Shown here piece after piece: positions 25,601 to 34,291 of a stretch of 36,656 nucleotides of DNA. Source of the DNA: Methylococcaceae bacterium (lineage in GTDB: Bacteria; Pseudomonadota; Gammaproteobacteria; Methylococcales; Methylomonadaceae); assembly GCA_020048335.1 (NCBI GenBank), contig JAIFMS010000029.1:1-36656 (forward strand), in the 5' to 3' direction. The position numbers and the translations under genes are program-made. The notes beneath the pieces are model-generated. The model searched no databases and was not told where the DNA came from. It was given only the letters and a program-made list of their open reading frames with translations. Numbering within the stretch: position 1 is the stretch's first letter; each line of letters begins with the position of its first letter.

Positions 25601-25814
25601 TGCTCAAGTAAAACCGAAAAATGTAAGAAAATTATACATCCCTAAACTTTTATCACAGGAACAAAAGCCTTTCATTACTTTAGTAAATAAAATCCTCAAA
25701 GCCAAAAAAGCAGGGCAAGACACGCACGACCTAGAGGCACAAATTGACACGTTGGTTTACGCACTGTATGGCTTGAATGAGGCAGAAATTGCGCTTGTAG
25801 CGGGGGAAAAATAA
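22581..25814 (+). CDS. Methylase and target-recognition part of the split Eco57I-like enzyme
   Basis: This frame encodes an N6-adenine DNA methyltransferase of the Eco57I type. SAM-binding motif I is DPAVGSGHFL (near residue 380), and catalytic motif IV is NPPYGI (near 668). The C-terminal third resembles a target-recognition domain (GISSGGDKVFRI, then PWFSLNRHRY). A coiled, charged stretch lies at about 540-640. It has no natural start: the first usable codon is an internal TTG at 22581, and homologous sequence continues upstream to about 22518 in this frame before the deletion point. The full gene was therefore probably one nuclease-methylase-specificity protein spanning 22141-25814. The methylase may still be made if reinitiation occurs. 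The DNA is visibly richer in A+T than prlC or hemL, suggesting transfer. Confidence 0.82.
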   Translation: MVKDFTEFESGRLAGHKTSSFYDAIAYPIIELCKEKLEFTYFNLANYQTLLENTNKENDKALIPLFKILSPEHLLKLSFSNDANSLNQEFYNELLHIIGLEEIKESGKKLIKRKEKNRHSASFLEQTLCYIKNRGEITQEQPLFKAAIELSITWINRILFLKLLEAQLMTYHKNDKLYQFFTIEKLTGFSDLNHLFFDVLAIKEENRDEDSKKRLSHIPYLNSSLFEETELENKTLDISKLRRLPLPILSTTVLKNEQGHQLTGELDVLSYLFSFLEAYDFSNDSKEDIKEHNKSLITASVLGLIFEKINGYKDGYFFTPSMITMTMSRETMRLAVLQKFNELKGFECQTFDDLKSTIKINSKENRKEANAIVNSLKVCDPAVGSGHFLVSVLNEFIAIKSELGILVYHEDENYTGLSGWKITVENDELEITRRDNDTIKFEYYIDSKESQKIQKTLFHEKQKIIENCLFGVDINPNSVKICRLRLWIELLKNAYYNDDKKLETLPNIDINIQCGNSLISRFSLDADLKSALKRSHVNIDDYKKAFHSYQKAKSKSEKKEMERLIKSIKENFYAEAYENDPNKKLLTEKIAAKYSLTNTSLIEETVKEQIVREKALQKIELEITRLNYEIENFRNNPLYKNAFEWRFEFPEALNDDGDFIGFDVIIGNPPYGIEFSSQEKALFKKEFSDVHVRTPDSFNYFISKSFGLIKQNWMISFIVPNNLFFQTEYEKARKLLLSKKRMLIAINLGDGIFHSPTVPSCIFVVKNTHVSHYDFFYSDARTLFSTDKKDLNLLEKINIDDILNTPSYVFGVSNKKLEIIKKIEKQSCLIDTIALEVACGISSGGDKVFRIHKNLANNLNLEKNLLKPILVGCEINKYNIENTENFVIYSDRDLNIENFDNVHKYLKSFKPKLENRSECKSGILPWFSLNRHRYTKLFTDKKIIMRQTSDSIRATYDDKSFFVLDSILVLKLKNESEFSYKFVLAILNCKLTEFIYKNLTQEEGRIFAQVKPKNVRKLYIPKLLSQEQKPFITLVNKILKAKKAGQDTHDLEAQIDTLVYALYGLNEAEIALVAGEK

Positions 25815-25820
25815 CAGGGG

Positions 25821-25860
25821 AAAAAACAGCTCCTTAAGAAAACTTAAGGGCGGCTTTTTA
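25821..25860 (+). terminator. Rho-independent terminator after the broken methylase
   Basis: CCTTAAG (25832-25838) pairs with CTTAAGG (25843-25849) around AAAA, with GC pairs outside it and five T bases at 25855-25859. An A run in front lets it work in both directions. Its outline recalls the hairpin repeats at 13.9-16.1 kb. Confidence 0.8.
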
Positions 25861-26038
25861 GCTAAGTTCTAAAAACTCTCAACCCATCACCTCGTTGCAT
25901 AGAACAGTTTTCGATTGCGGGTCATCTCACACATTTTAATGACCGCCTAAATCATGCTTTACAAAATGCGATTATGATAACCCCCAAAGCCGTTCTAAAA
26001 ATCAATTCCCCCAACCGCTTATCGCAAGTGAGTTCGCT

Positions 26039-29000
26039 ATGAAAATCTATTTTAAAATTCTCCCTTCTCTTATGCTGGCAACCTGTTCGTATGCGAATGC
26101 GGACATCATCACCGATGGCAGTATGGGGACAGCACAAACCTTGTCAGGCAGTGCGTATCAAATTCCACAAAACCTTGGCACAACGGTGGGCGGTAATTTA
26201 TTTCATAGTTTTAGCCAATTTTCATTGCAGCAAGGCGAAAGTGCTACCTTTACGGGAGATAACGCGCTAAAAAATGTCATCAGTCGAGTGACAGGTGGCA
26301 ATGTATCGGTGATTGATGGCTTGTTGCAATCAACTATCGGTACGGCAAATTTTTATTTTATTAATCCTGCGGGCATTACCTTTGGCGCGAATGCCCAAGT
26401 GGATGTGCCAGCGGCTTTTCATCTGAGCAGTGCGAATAACTTGCGCTTTGCCGATGGCTCACAGTTCAGTGCCGCATTGTCATCCCCCAGTACCTTGAGT
26501 ATTGCCGAACCTGTCGGGTTTGGTTTTCTTGCCAATCAAGGCACGCTGCAAATTCAACAAAGTCAGTTGAGCTTTAATGCGGCAAATGCGGTTTCACTCA
26601 GTGGCAATCAGGTGGTGATTGAAGGCGGCGTTTTAACAAATCCAGCAGGTTCGTTGCAGCTTTATAGCGCGGGTGAAAGCAATAACACTATAGATTTAAC
26701 CCATAAAACAATGACAGGTTTAGCGGGACAAACCACCCTTAATAACAGCACGTTGGATGTCAGCGGCAATGGCGCAGGATTACTGACCCTGCATTCTGGC
26801 ACGATTGACATCAACAATTCGTTGTTATCCAGTGATAATCAAGGCACGGTGAATGCTGATGGAAATCAAGGAATTAAAGTCGCCGCAACAAATTTGAATT
26901 TAAGCAACGGCGCACTTTTACGCAGTGCCGCAAAGGATGCAGGACAGGGGGCAAATATTGCAATACAGGCAGGGGCGGTGTTTGTGGATGGACAAGCTAC
27001 AAAAACAGGGCTTGAAACCAGCGCGAATGGCACAGGTCAGGCGGGCGATATTAACTTAATCAGCGAGCAGTTAGAGGTGTATTACGGGGGCGTGATAAGA
27101 AGTGATACGTTTGCGGTGGGGAATGCTGGAAACATAACCCTCAGTGCTGCGCAAGCGAAAATCAATGGGTTGGGTGAAGCAATAGATACGGGTGTTTTGA
27201 CAACCACCGACAATGGCGCAACAGGCAACGCTGGGGCGATAACCTTAAAAAGTAATGATTTATCTTTATCCAACATGGCGGCTATTAGCAGTCAAAGTAA
27301 AAGTGCAGGCAATGCTGGCGATGTAACCGTTGCTGCAACGCAATTATTACTGGATGGACAAGGCAATGGGGCTGAAATTTCCAGTCATGCGGCTGATATA
27401 AACACAGGTGCAACCGCTCAAGCTGGGAACGTGACGGTGACAGGCGATACACTCACATTACTCAATGGAGGGGTCATTCGTAGTTACGTTTCCACGTTAA
27501 CCAATGCAGGAAATATCACGCTACAGGCAAATAATGTGTTGCTGGATGCGCAAGCAGGTGTAGTGACAGGCATTTTAAGCACCAACACCAATAACAGCTG
27601 GGCAAATGATAATGCAGGAAATTCAGGGGCAATTACCGTAACTGCGAATAAATTATCGTTACTGAATGGGGCTGAAATAAGCAGCAAAACGTGGAGTCGG
27701 GGGGATGCGGGCAAGATTCAAATCAGCGCAGGCGACATTTTAATTGACCCTTTGCAGACACCTGCGGATAAAACCGCCACATTTAGTGATGGCACGGGTA
27801 TTTTTAGTGATGCACAAGGCTTTTCGACTGGCAAAGCCAGCACGATTGACGTGCAAGCCACGAAATTAACCGTGCTAAATGGTGGAAAAATTTCCAGTGA
27901 TGCACTCTTAGATTCCACAGGGGCGGCTGGCACGGTTACGGTTAAGACAACAGACTTAAATTTAGTCAATGCTGGAACGATTAGTAGTAGTACCAAAAGC
28001 GTGGGCAATGCCGGCAATGTCTCTGTACAAGCCAACACTATCAGCATAGATGGGAAAAATAATCCGCTCTATACAGGGATTTTCAGTGATGCGTATCGTT
28101 TGTCGTCAGGTAATGCGGGCGAAGTGGGAATAACAACCCAAGCCTTGACATTGCTCAATGGCGGCGAAATTAGCACGTCAATTTGGAATACCGGCAATGC
28201 GGGGAATGTCGCCATTGCAGCAAAAGCGGTGTTGTTAGACGGACAAGTTGGCACAAAAGCCACAGGCATTAGCAGTAATGCGCAATTTGATTCCAGTGGT
28301 CATGCAGGAACAATCGGATTAACCACCGATACTTTAACCATGCGTGATGGCGGACAAATCAGAAGCGATAGTATGGGACAGGGGGATGCGGGAAATGTAA
28401 CGCTTGCGGCAAAACAAGTGCTGATTAATCGCCAATCCAACGCCTTAGATACAGGTATTTTTACCGATACAACGTTGTTAGCAGGAACAGGTAAAGCAGG
28501 AACAATTAATCTTAGCAGTGATTTAATCACCTTAAAAAGTGGGGCTGAAATCAGCAGCAATACCGATAATCAAGGCAATGCTGGGAGTATTTTGATTAGT
28601 GCCAAGCAAATTGAAATTGATGGTGAGAGTAATCAAGCAATCGCAGGAATTTTTAGTGATGCTAGTCATTTGTCCAACGGCGGAAACGGCGGCTTTGTGA
28701 CCCTTAAGAGTGATAATTTACTCGTCCACAATGGTGGAATTATCAGCAGCAATAGTTATGCAGCGGGCAATGCGGGAACGGTTGCCGTGCAGAGTGGTTT
28801 TTTAACGTTGCAAAACACGGGCAAAATAAGTAGCTCAACCTTTGCTCAAGGGCGGGCGGGGGATGTAAGCGTGACTGCGGGCAATATTGCCATTACAGGA
28901 CAAAATACAGGTATCTTTGCCGCCGCCGACCAAGCGTCCACAGGGCAAACAGGACACGTTCACGTTACCGCGCAACAAGGGATTAATCTATCCAAAGGGG

Positions 29001-30175
29001 GGGCGTTATCCATTCAAAACGCTGGAACGGCAAGTCATCCACTGATAACCCCGAGTGGCGTGTTAACGGTAGAAAGCCCTGTGATTCAACTAGACAATGG
29101 CATTATTACCGCTGCAACCGCAGGGAATGTCAGTGCGGGAACGGTGAATGTTGCAGCAACCCAAGCACTGGTGGCACAAAATAATTCCAGCATGACCTCA
29201 TCAACGTCAGCGGCAGGGGCAGCAGGGGCAATTGGGGTCATCGCCCCGTTGATAAGTTTAAATAATGCCAATATTTCTTCAGAGGCAACTGCGCAATCGG
29301 CGGGGCAAACCAGTGATATTTTTGTATCGGCAAGTCAGGCACTGTTTCTGGCAAATCACAGCAGAATCAGTATGCAGAATGATGCCACGGTTGCACCCCC
29401 AGCGTTAATTACTCCCACCTCTTTAGCGGTGTCAGCCCCAGCAATTGATTTAAAAAATAGCCAAATCACCACCCAATCAACGGGCAATGTTAATGCGGGG
29501 GATATTGGGGTTAATTTTTCAGGCTGGCTAACGATGGACCCGTCTTTTATTACCACAGCGGCGAATACGGGTAATGGCGGCACAATTACGTTGCGCGGTG
29601 GACAAGGGATTTATTTGCAGGATTCAGGGTTTATGACCTCTGCCTCAGGCGCGACCAGTAACGGCGGTAATATTAATGTCACAGCCGATGTGGTGGTAAT
29701 GAAAACGGGCGTGATTCAAGCCAATGCGGTGGGTGGTACTGGAGGCAATATTACTTTGAATTTAAAAGCTCTGATTCCCAGTCAAAATCAATTGATTAAA
29801 GGCGGCAAGCAAGTCGCTTGGCAGCCGTTTAAAGAAGGACTCAATGTAGTGCAAGCGGCTTCAGAAAATGGGGTCAGTGGCGACATTAATTTAACCGCAC
29901 CCAAGTTTGATATTAGTGGCAGCATCAGTGGCTTAAATGCAAATGCGTTAGCATTACCGCCGATTGCTCAAGACAATTGCAGCGCAGGGGCTAAAAAAGT
30001 CAGCTCGCTGGTACATGGTGGTAAAGGAGGGATTCCCGTGTCCGAAAAACAGACAGGTTTTGTCCCAGCGGCATTAGGTAAGCCTGTTCTTGCAACTGCA
30101 ACGGCTAAGGCTAAATCAACTTTAGCTTTGCAAACCGCGATGGTTTTAGAAAACAAAACAGTGTGTCATCCCTAA
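26039..30175 (+). CDS. Two-partner-secretion exoprotein, filamentous-haemagglutinin-like
   Basis: This large adhesin-like protein of 1378 residues would be exported by Sec and then by a TpsB outer-membrane pore. A signal peptide covers residues 1-21 (cleavage after SYANA). The TPS domain spans about 22-250 with the conserved NPAGITFG at about 109-116. A long right-handed beta-helix follows, built of imperfect units of the type LTLLNGGEISS..GNAGNV..LLDGQ..TGIFSDA, mainly between residues 330 and 960. The C-terminal block contains DNCSAG..SSLVHGGKGGIP and a final Cys in TVCHP, a conserved end piece I associate with similar proteins from filamentous bacteria. No tpsB gene is present in the window, so its partner lies elsewhere. 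It sits between two restriction-methylase genes. Start: the only Met before the signal sequence; the ribosome-binding site is weak. Confidence 0.92.
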   Translation: MKIYFKILPSLMLATCSYANADIITDGSMGTAQTLSGSAYQIPQNLGTTVGGNLFHSFSQFSLQQGESATFTGDNALKNVISRVTGGNVSVIDGLLQSTIGTANFYFINPAGITFGANAQVDVPAAFHLSSANNLRFADGSQFSAALSSPSTLSIAEPVGFGFLANQGTLQIQQSQLSFNAANAVSLSGNQVVIEGGVLTNPAGSLQLYSAGESNNTIDLTHKTMTGLAGQTTLNNSTLDVSGNGAGLLTLHSGTIDINNSLLSSDNQGTVNADGNQGIKVAATNLNLSNGALLRSAAKDAGQGANIAIQAGAVFVDGQATKTGLETSANGTGQAGDINLISEQLEVYYGGVIRSDTFAVGNAGNITLSAAQAKINGLGEAIDTGVLTTTDNGATGNAGAITLKSNDLSLSNMAAISSQSKSAGNAGDVTVAATQLLLDGQGNGAEISSHAADINTGATAQAGNVTVTGDTLTLLNGGVIRSYVSTLTNAGNITLQANNVLLDAQAGVVTGILSTNTNNSWANDNAGNSGAITVTANKLSLLNGAEISSKTWSRGDAGKIQISAGDILIDPLQTPADKTATFSDGTGIFSDAQGFSTGKASTIDVQATKLTVLNGGKISSDALLDSTGAAGTVTVKTTDLNLVNAGTISSSTKSVGNAGNVSVQANTISIDGKNNPLYTGIFSDAYRLSSGNAGEVGITTQALTLLNGGEISTSIWNTGNAGNVAIAAKAVLLDGQVGTKATGISSNAQFDSSGHAGTIGLTTDTLTMRDGGQIRSDSMGQGDAGNVTLAAKQVLINRQSNALDTGIFTDTTLLAGTGKAGTINLSSDLITLKSGAEISSNTDNQGNAGSILISAKQIEIDGESNQAIAGIFSDASHLSNGGNGGFVTLKSDNLLVHNGGIISSNSYAAGNAGTVAVQSGFLTLQNTGKISSSTFAQGRAGDVSVTAGNIAITGQNTGIFAAADQASTGQTGHVHVTAQQGINLSKGGALSIQNAGTASHPLITPSGVLTVESPVIQLDNGIITAATAGNVSAGTVNVAATQALVAQNNSSMTSSTSAAGAAGAIGVIAPLISLNNANISSEATAQSAGQTSDIFVSASQALFLANHSRISMQNDATVAPPALITPTSLAVSAPAIDLKNSQITTQSTGNVNAGDIGVNFSGWLTMDPSFITTAANTGNGGTITLRGGQGIYLQDSGFMTSASGATSNGGNINVTADVVVMKTGVIQANAVGGTGGNITLNLKALIPSQNQLIKGGKQVAWQPFKEGLNVVQAASENGVSGDINLTAPKFDISGSISGLNANALALPPIAQDNCSAGAKKVSSLVHGGKGGIPVSEKQTGFVPAALGKPVLATATAKAKSTLALQTAMVLENKTVCHP

Positions 30176-30226
30176 AGTCGAAAGTTATCAGGTTTTTGCT
30201 TGAAAAATTAATGCAACTAAAAAATC

Positions 30227-33200
30227 ATGCCTATTCAAAATTATATTGAAAAAATTAATCAGCTTTATTTATCTGAACATTCTGGCGAACACACTTATCG
30301 CGCGGATTTACAAAATTTATTAACCGCTTTAATTCCGCAAGACATTGTTATTATTAATGAGCCTACTCAAATTAAATGCGGCAAACCTGATTATATGTTA
30401 TTTAAGGAGGATATTGAATTAGGCTTTATCGAAACAAAAGCGATAGGGAAGGATTTAAACAGCAAAGAATATTCCGAACAATTTGAACGCTATAAAAACG
30501 GTTTAACCAATTTAATTTTAACCGATTATCTGTATTTTGAGCTGTACAATAATGGTGAGAAAAAAATAACCGTTAGAATTGCAGAAGTAAAAAACGGGGT
30601 TATTGTTCCAATTATTGCAAATTACGCTACATTTAAGGAATTAATTAATGAATTTATTGCTTATACAGGACAATCCATTACCTTACCCACACAATTAGCA
30701 AAACTGATGGCAGGTAAAGCTAAATTATTTGCTTTTGTCGTTCTTGAAGCTTTAACTTTAGATTTAAAGTCGCATTCTAAAAGTGATTTAACCGACCAAA
30801 TAGACAGCTTTAAAGAAGTCTTATTGCACGAAATTGAACCTGCCGAATTTTCTGATATTTACGCACAAACCATTGCGTATGGACTATTTACGGCACGCTT
30901 GCATGATACTAATTCTACACGGTTTACCCGAAAAAAAGCCGCGCGTTTAATCCCCTTAAGTAATCCCTTTTTAAAAAAATTATTCGGTTTAATTGAAAAA
31001 GAGGATTTAGATAATCGTATTACTTGGATTATTGAATCGTTAGTGACTATTTTTTCAGCCGTGAATGTTGAAAAAATTCAGCAAAAGTTTAAAAAAGCGA
31101 GTTTTGAAAACGACCCAATTATTCATTTTTATGAAACCTTTTTAGCCGAATATAATCCGCAATTGCGTAAAAGTCGGGGGGTGTGGTACACGCCGCAACC
31201 AGTGGTTAATTTTATTATTCGTGCAGTAGATGAACTTTTAAAAGAGGATTTTAATTTAGCGGAAGGTTTGGCAGATAGCAGCAAAGCAACTTTTGAAATT
31301 GCTATCGAAGGGAAAAGAACGAAGCAAAAAGAACAATTGCATCGGGTACAAATTTTAGACCCCGCCACAGGGACAGGGACATTTTTAGCTGAAACTATTA
31401 AGCATATTTATGAATCAAAATCTGAATTAACTCCGCAGCAGTGGAGTGACTATGTAGAAAATGATTTAATACCCCGTTTAAATGGTTTTGAGATTTTAAT
31501 GGCTTCTTACGCAATGGCGCATTTAAAACTCGATTTATTATTAAGCGAGTTAAATTTTACCCCAACGCATAAAAATCAACGCTTGAATGTTTATTTAACC
31601 AATTCTTTAGAAGAATTTAAACAGAAAGATATTAAAGATTTAGAGGTGGCTCGCTGGTTGTTAAATGAAGCCAATGCCGCGAATCGCATTAAGCGTGACA
31701 CGCCTGTGATGGTGGTGATGGGCAATCCGCCTTATGCTGTAAGCAGTAGCAATAAAAGTGATTGGATTCATAATTTAATTGCTATTTATAAAAAGGATTT
31801 AAACGAAAAAAATATTCAGCCCTTATCGGATGATTATATTAAATTTATTCGCTTTGGGCAGTATTTTATTGAAAAAAATGGGGCGGGTATATTGGCTTAT
31901 ATTTCTAATAATAGCTTTATTGATGGCATCACGCATCGGCAAATGCGGAAAAATCTTTTAGAAACATTTGATAAGATTTATATTCTTGATTTACATGGGA
32001 GTCATAAAAAGAATGAAACCGATAGTGACGGCGGTAAAGATGATAATGTATTTGATATTATGCAAGGGGTCTCTATTAATATCTTTGTGAAAACAGGTCA
32101 TAAAGCCAGTAATGAGTTAGCGCAAGTTTATCAATTTGATTTTTTCGGTAAAAGAAAAACTAAATATGACCGCCTAGAAAATGAAACTTTAACCTCTATT
32201 CAATGGAATAAAGTAGATTATTACGAACCTAATTATTTTTTTGTGCCGAAAGATTTTAATGCACAAGAAAAATATGATGAGGGATTCTCTATTGCAGATT
32301 TATTCATGAAAAATGCAAGTGGTATAAAAACACACAGAGATGATTTTGTCATAGATTTTAATGAAAATGATTTAGAAAAAAGGGTTAAAGAATTTTATAA
32401 TTTAAATTATTCTGATAATGAAATATTATCTAAGTTAAATTTAAAAGATAACAGAGATTGGAGTTTATCAAAAGCAAGAGTTAATGAAAAATTTCAACCT
32501 GAGTTAATCACCAATATCTTATATCGTCCTTTTGATACTAGAAAAATTTATTATTCTGCAAATTTAATCGATTTTGGTCGTGAAAAAATAATGCAAAATT
32601 TTCTGCAACACGAAAATGTTGGCTTGCTCACTTGTCGCCAACAATCTACGTTTGATTTTCAACATCTTTTTATAACTAAATTAATTTCTGATATGTGTTC
32701 AGTTTCTTTACAAACAAAAGAAACAGGTTATGTTTTCCCACTTTATACTTACCCAGAAACACCAAAAGTAAAAAGACTTTCTGCTGAAAAAAAATCAAAA
32801 ATAGAGGCTAATTATCAAAGCGAATTAAAAGCATTAAAACAGTTAGAGATTTGTTTTAAAGGTTTTGAAAAGCTTTACCAATCTATTGCACAGAATCAGG
32901 AAACTCAAAAACTTTATCAGACTCAGCAAAAAAACTATTTAAAACAAAAATCTGTTGTTGATAAACTCAAAACTTTATTAGAAGCGGATAATGTGCCAAA
33001 CGAAACTTTATCTATTTTTAATGAAGAACAGCAACGCCAGCCGAATTTTAATCGTGCGATTATTCAAAAAATAGCGGATAACTTAGGTTTAGAATTCACC
33101 GCTGAGAAAGAAACCAAGCTTAATACATTTGCTCCGATTGATTTACTCGATTATATTTATGCGGTGTTGCATTCGCCCCGTTATCGCGAAACCTACAAAG

Positions 33201-33631
33201 AATTTTTAAAAATTGATTTCCCGCGTGTGCCTTATCCTGAATTAGAAAACTTTTGGCAACTGGTAAAATTGGGCGGTGAATTAAGAGCGTTGCATTTGCT
33301 AGAAAGTGCTATTTTACAACAGCCAATAAGCACTTTTACAGGGCAAGGTAATAATAAAATTGAACAGAAAATCACTACAGCTAATTTTCAAATTACCGAT
33401 AACATTAAAAATGTAGGACAGGTCTCTATTAATAGCAGCCAATATTTTGAAAACGTCCCGTTAATTGCTTGGGAGTTTTATATTGGCGGCTATCAACCCG
33501 CGCAAAAGTGGTTAAAAGACCGTCACGGGCGAGAGTTAAGTTCAGATGATATTTTGCATTATCAAAAAATTATCCACGCGCTGACCGAAACCGCACGGAT
33601 TATGCAAGAAATTGACCCGCTGAGGATGTAA
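30227..33631 (+). CDS. Single-chain restriction-modification enzyme, type ISP/IIG-like
   Basis: This intact nuclease-methylase-specificity protein has 1134 residues. The N-terminal PD-(D/E)XK nuclease shows Asp55 in KPDYMLF and Glu69-Thr-Lys71 in FIETKA. A helical coupler follows, with RKSRGVWYTPQPVV before the methylase. SAM motif I is DPATGTGTFL (about 378-387) and the catalytic motif is NPPYAV (about 500-505). The C-terminal third (ILYRPFDTRKIYY, YVFPLYTYPE, LDYIYAVLHSPRYRETY, FPRVPYP) matches the recognition region of type ISP enzymes. No helicase domain is visible between nuclease and methylase, unlike LlaBIII-type enzymes, so it should act more like type IIG. Methylation and cutting would target one unknown site. 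No ribosome-binding site is evident before the ATG. Base composition is A/T-rich. Confidence 0.88.
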   Translation: MPIQNYIEKINQLYLSEHSGEHTYRADLQNLLTALIPQDIVIINEPTQIKCGKPDYMLFKEDIELGFIETKAIGKDLNSKEYSEQFERYKNGLTNLILTDYLYFELYNNGEKKITVRIAEVKNGVIVPIIANYATFKELINEFIAYTGQSITLPTQLAKLMAGKAKLFAFVVLEALTLDLKSHSKSDLTDQIDSFKEVLLHEIEPAEFSDIYAQTIAYGLFTARLHDTNSTRFTRKKAARLIPLSNPFLKKLFGLIEKEDLDNRITWIIESLVTIFSAVNVEKIQQKFKKASFENDPIIHFYETFLAEYNPQLRKSRGVWYTPQPVVNFIIRAVDELLKEDFNLAEGLADSSKATFEIAIEGKRTKQKEQLHRVQILDPATGTGTFLAETIKHIYESKSELTPQQWSDYVENDLIPRLNGFEILMASYAMAHLKLDLLLSELNFTPTHKNQRLNVYLTNSLEEFKQKDIKDLEVARWLLNEANAANRIKRDTPVMVVMGNPPYAVSSSNKSDWIHNLIAIYKKDLNEKNIQPLSDDYIKFIRFGQYFIEKNGAGILAYISNNSFIDGITHRQMRKNLLETFDKIYILDLHGSHKKNETDSDGGKDDNVFDIMQGVSINIFVKTGHKASNELAQVYQFDFFGKRKTKYDRLENETLTSIQWNKVDYYEPNYFFVPKDFNAQEKYDEGFSIADLFMKNASGIKTHRDDFVIDFNENDLEKRVKEFYNLNYSDNEILSKLNLKDNRDWSLSKARVNEKFQPELITNILYRPFDTRKIYYSANLIDFGREKIMQNFLQHENVGLLTCRQQSTFDFQHLFITKLISDMCSVSLQTKETGYVFPLYTYPETPKVKRLSAEKKSKIEANYQSELKALKQLEICFKGFEKLYQSIAQNQETQKLYQTQQKNYLKQKSVVDKLKTLLEADNVPNETLSIFNEEQQRQPNFNRAIIQKIADNLGLEFTAEKETKLNTFAPIDLLDYIYAVLHSPRYRETYKEFLKIDFPRVPYPELENFWQLVKLGGELRALHLLESAILQQPISTFTGQGNNKIEQKITTANFQITDNIKNVGQVSINSSQYFENVPLIAWEFYIGGYQPAQKWLKDRHGRELSSDDILHYQKIIHALTETARIMQEIDPLRM

Positions 33632-33669
33632 AAAATCATCTAAAAAAGTCAAATCACGCCCGATTCTGA

Positions 33670-34203
33670 TTACAAAAAACACCCCTTGCGATGGGTCTCT
33701 TTGGTCAATTCATAAACACAACGTATTCCTCTTTCGGGAATATCCTGCAAATATCTCATGCCCAGCTTTTTTTCAAGAATTTTTCGAGAATCGACATTTA
33801 GCGGATTAACAAGGGCTAAAATACGCGCCTTTTTTAACTCAACCAATACATAACGCACCAGTTCCAAAGCTATTTCGGTTGCATAGCCACAGCCTTGATA
33901 ATCCGAACCAATTATGTAGCCAAATTCAACGTCCTCAAACCCAAGATAAGGACAGGGTAAAAGACCTGCAAAACCAATCACTTCATTCGTTACGTTATGT
34001 TGCAGAACACTTAATCCGATACTATCATCTTCTGCGGTTGCAAAATTAGCCTTGATAAGTTTATCGGCTTGTTCATCATTATAGGCTGTCTCAAGCAGGA
34101 CATACTTCATAATACTGGCATCTGCAAGTAATGATTTAATATAAGATAAATCAGCGTGTTGAATAGGGCGCAGAGTAAGTCTTTCTGTATAAAGAACTTT
34201 CAC
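33670..34203 (-). CDS. GNAT-family acetyltransferase (RimJ/RimL-like)
   Basis: This 177-residue protein probably transfers acetyl from acetyl-CoA to an amine or protein N-terminus. The RimJ/RimL outline is clear: the opening LYTERLTLRPIQHADL, the central VIGFAGLLP strand, FEVxFGYII-like residues (EDVEFGYIIG), then GCGYATEIALELVRYVL as the CoA-binding loop and NVDSRKILEKKLGMRY near the end. Substrate unknown. The start is GTG at 34203, with AAGGA 6 bases upstream. It lies 88 bases after the hemL start-to-stop reading direction ends its neighbour's frame on the same strand, and its 3' end is convergent with the restriction gene. Confidence 0.88.
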   Translation of the reverse strand: MKVLYTERLTLRPIQHADLSYIKSLLADASIMKYVLLETAYNDEQADKLIKANFATAEDDSIGLSVLQHNVTNEVIGFAGLLPCPYLGFEDVEFGYIIGSDYQGCGYATEIALELVRYVLVELKKARILALVNPLNVDSRKILEKKLGMRYLQDIPERGIRCVYELTKETHRKGCFL

Positions 34204-34291
34204 TTTTAATCCTTTTGTTTTGATAGCATTTAAAAAACAGAATGTTATTTAACTTGCAAATTAAGCAAGGGCTAAAAATAAAACCTGTGTG

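Noticed and set aside
27082..30156. A ladder of short minus-strand open frames, rich in Pro, Ala and Val, inside the TPS gene
   Set aside because: They arise from the repeated beta-helix coding units on the other strand; no starts, motifs or ribosome-binding sites support them.
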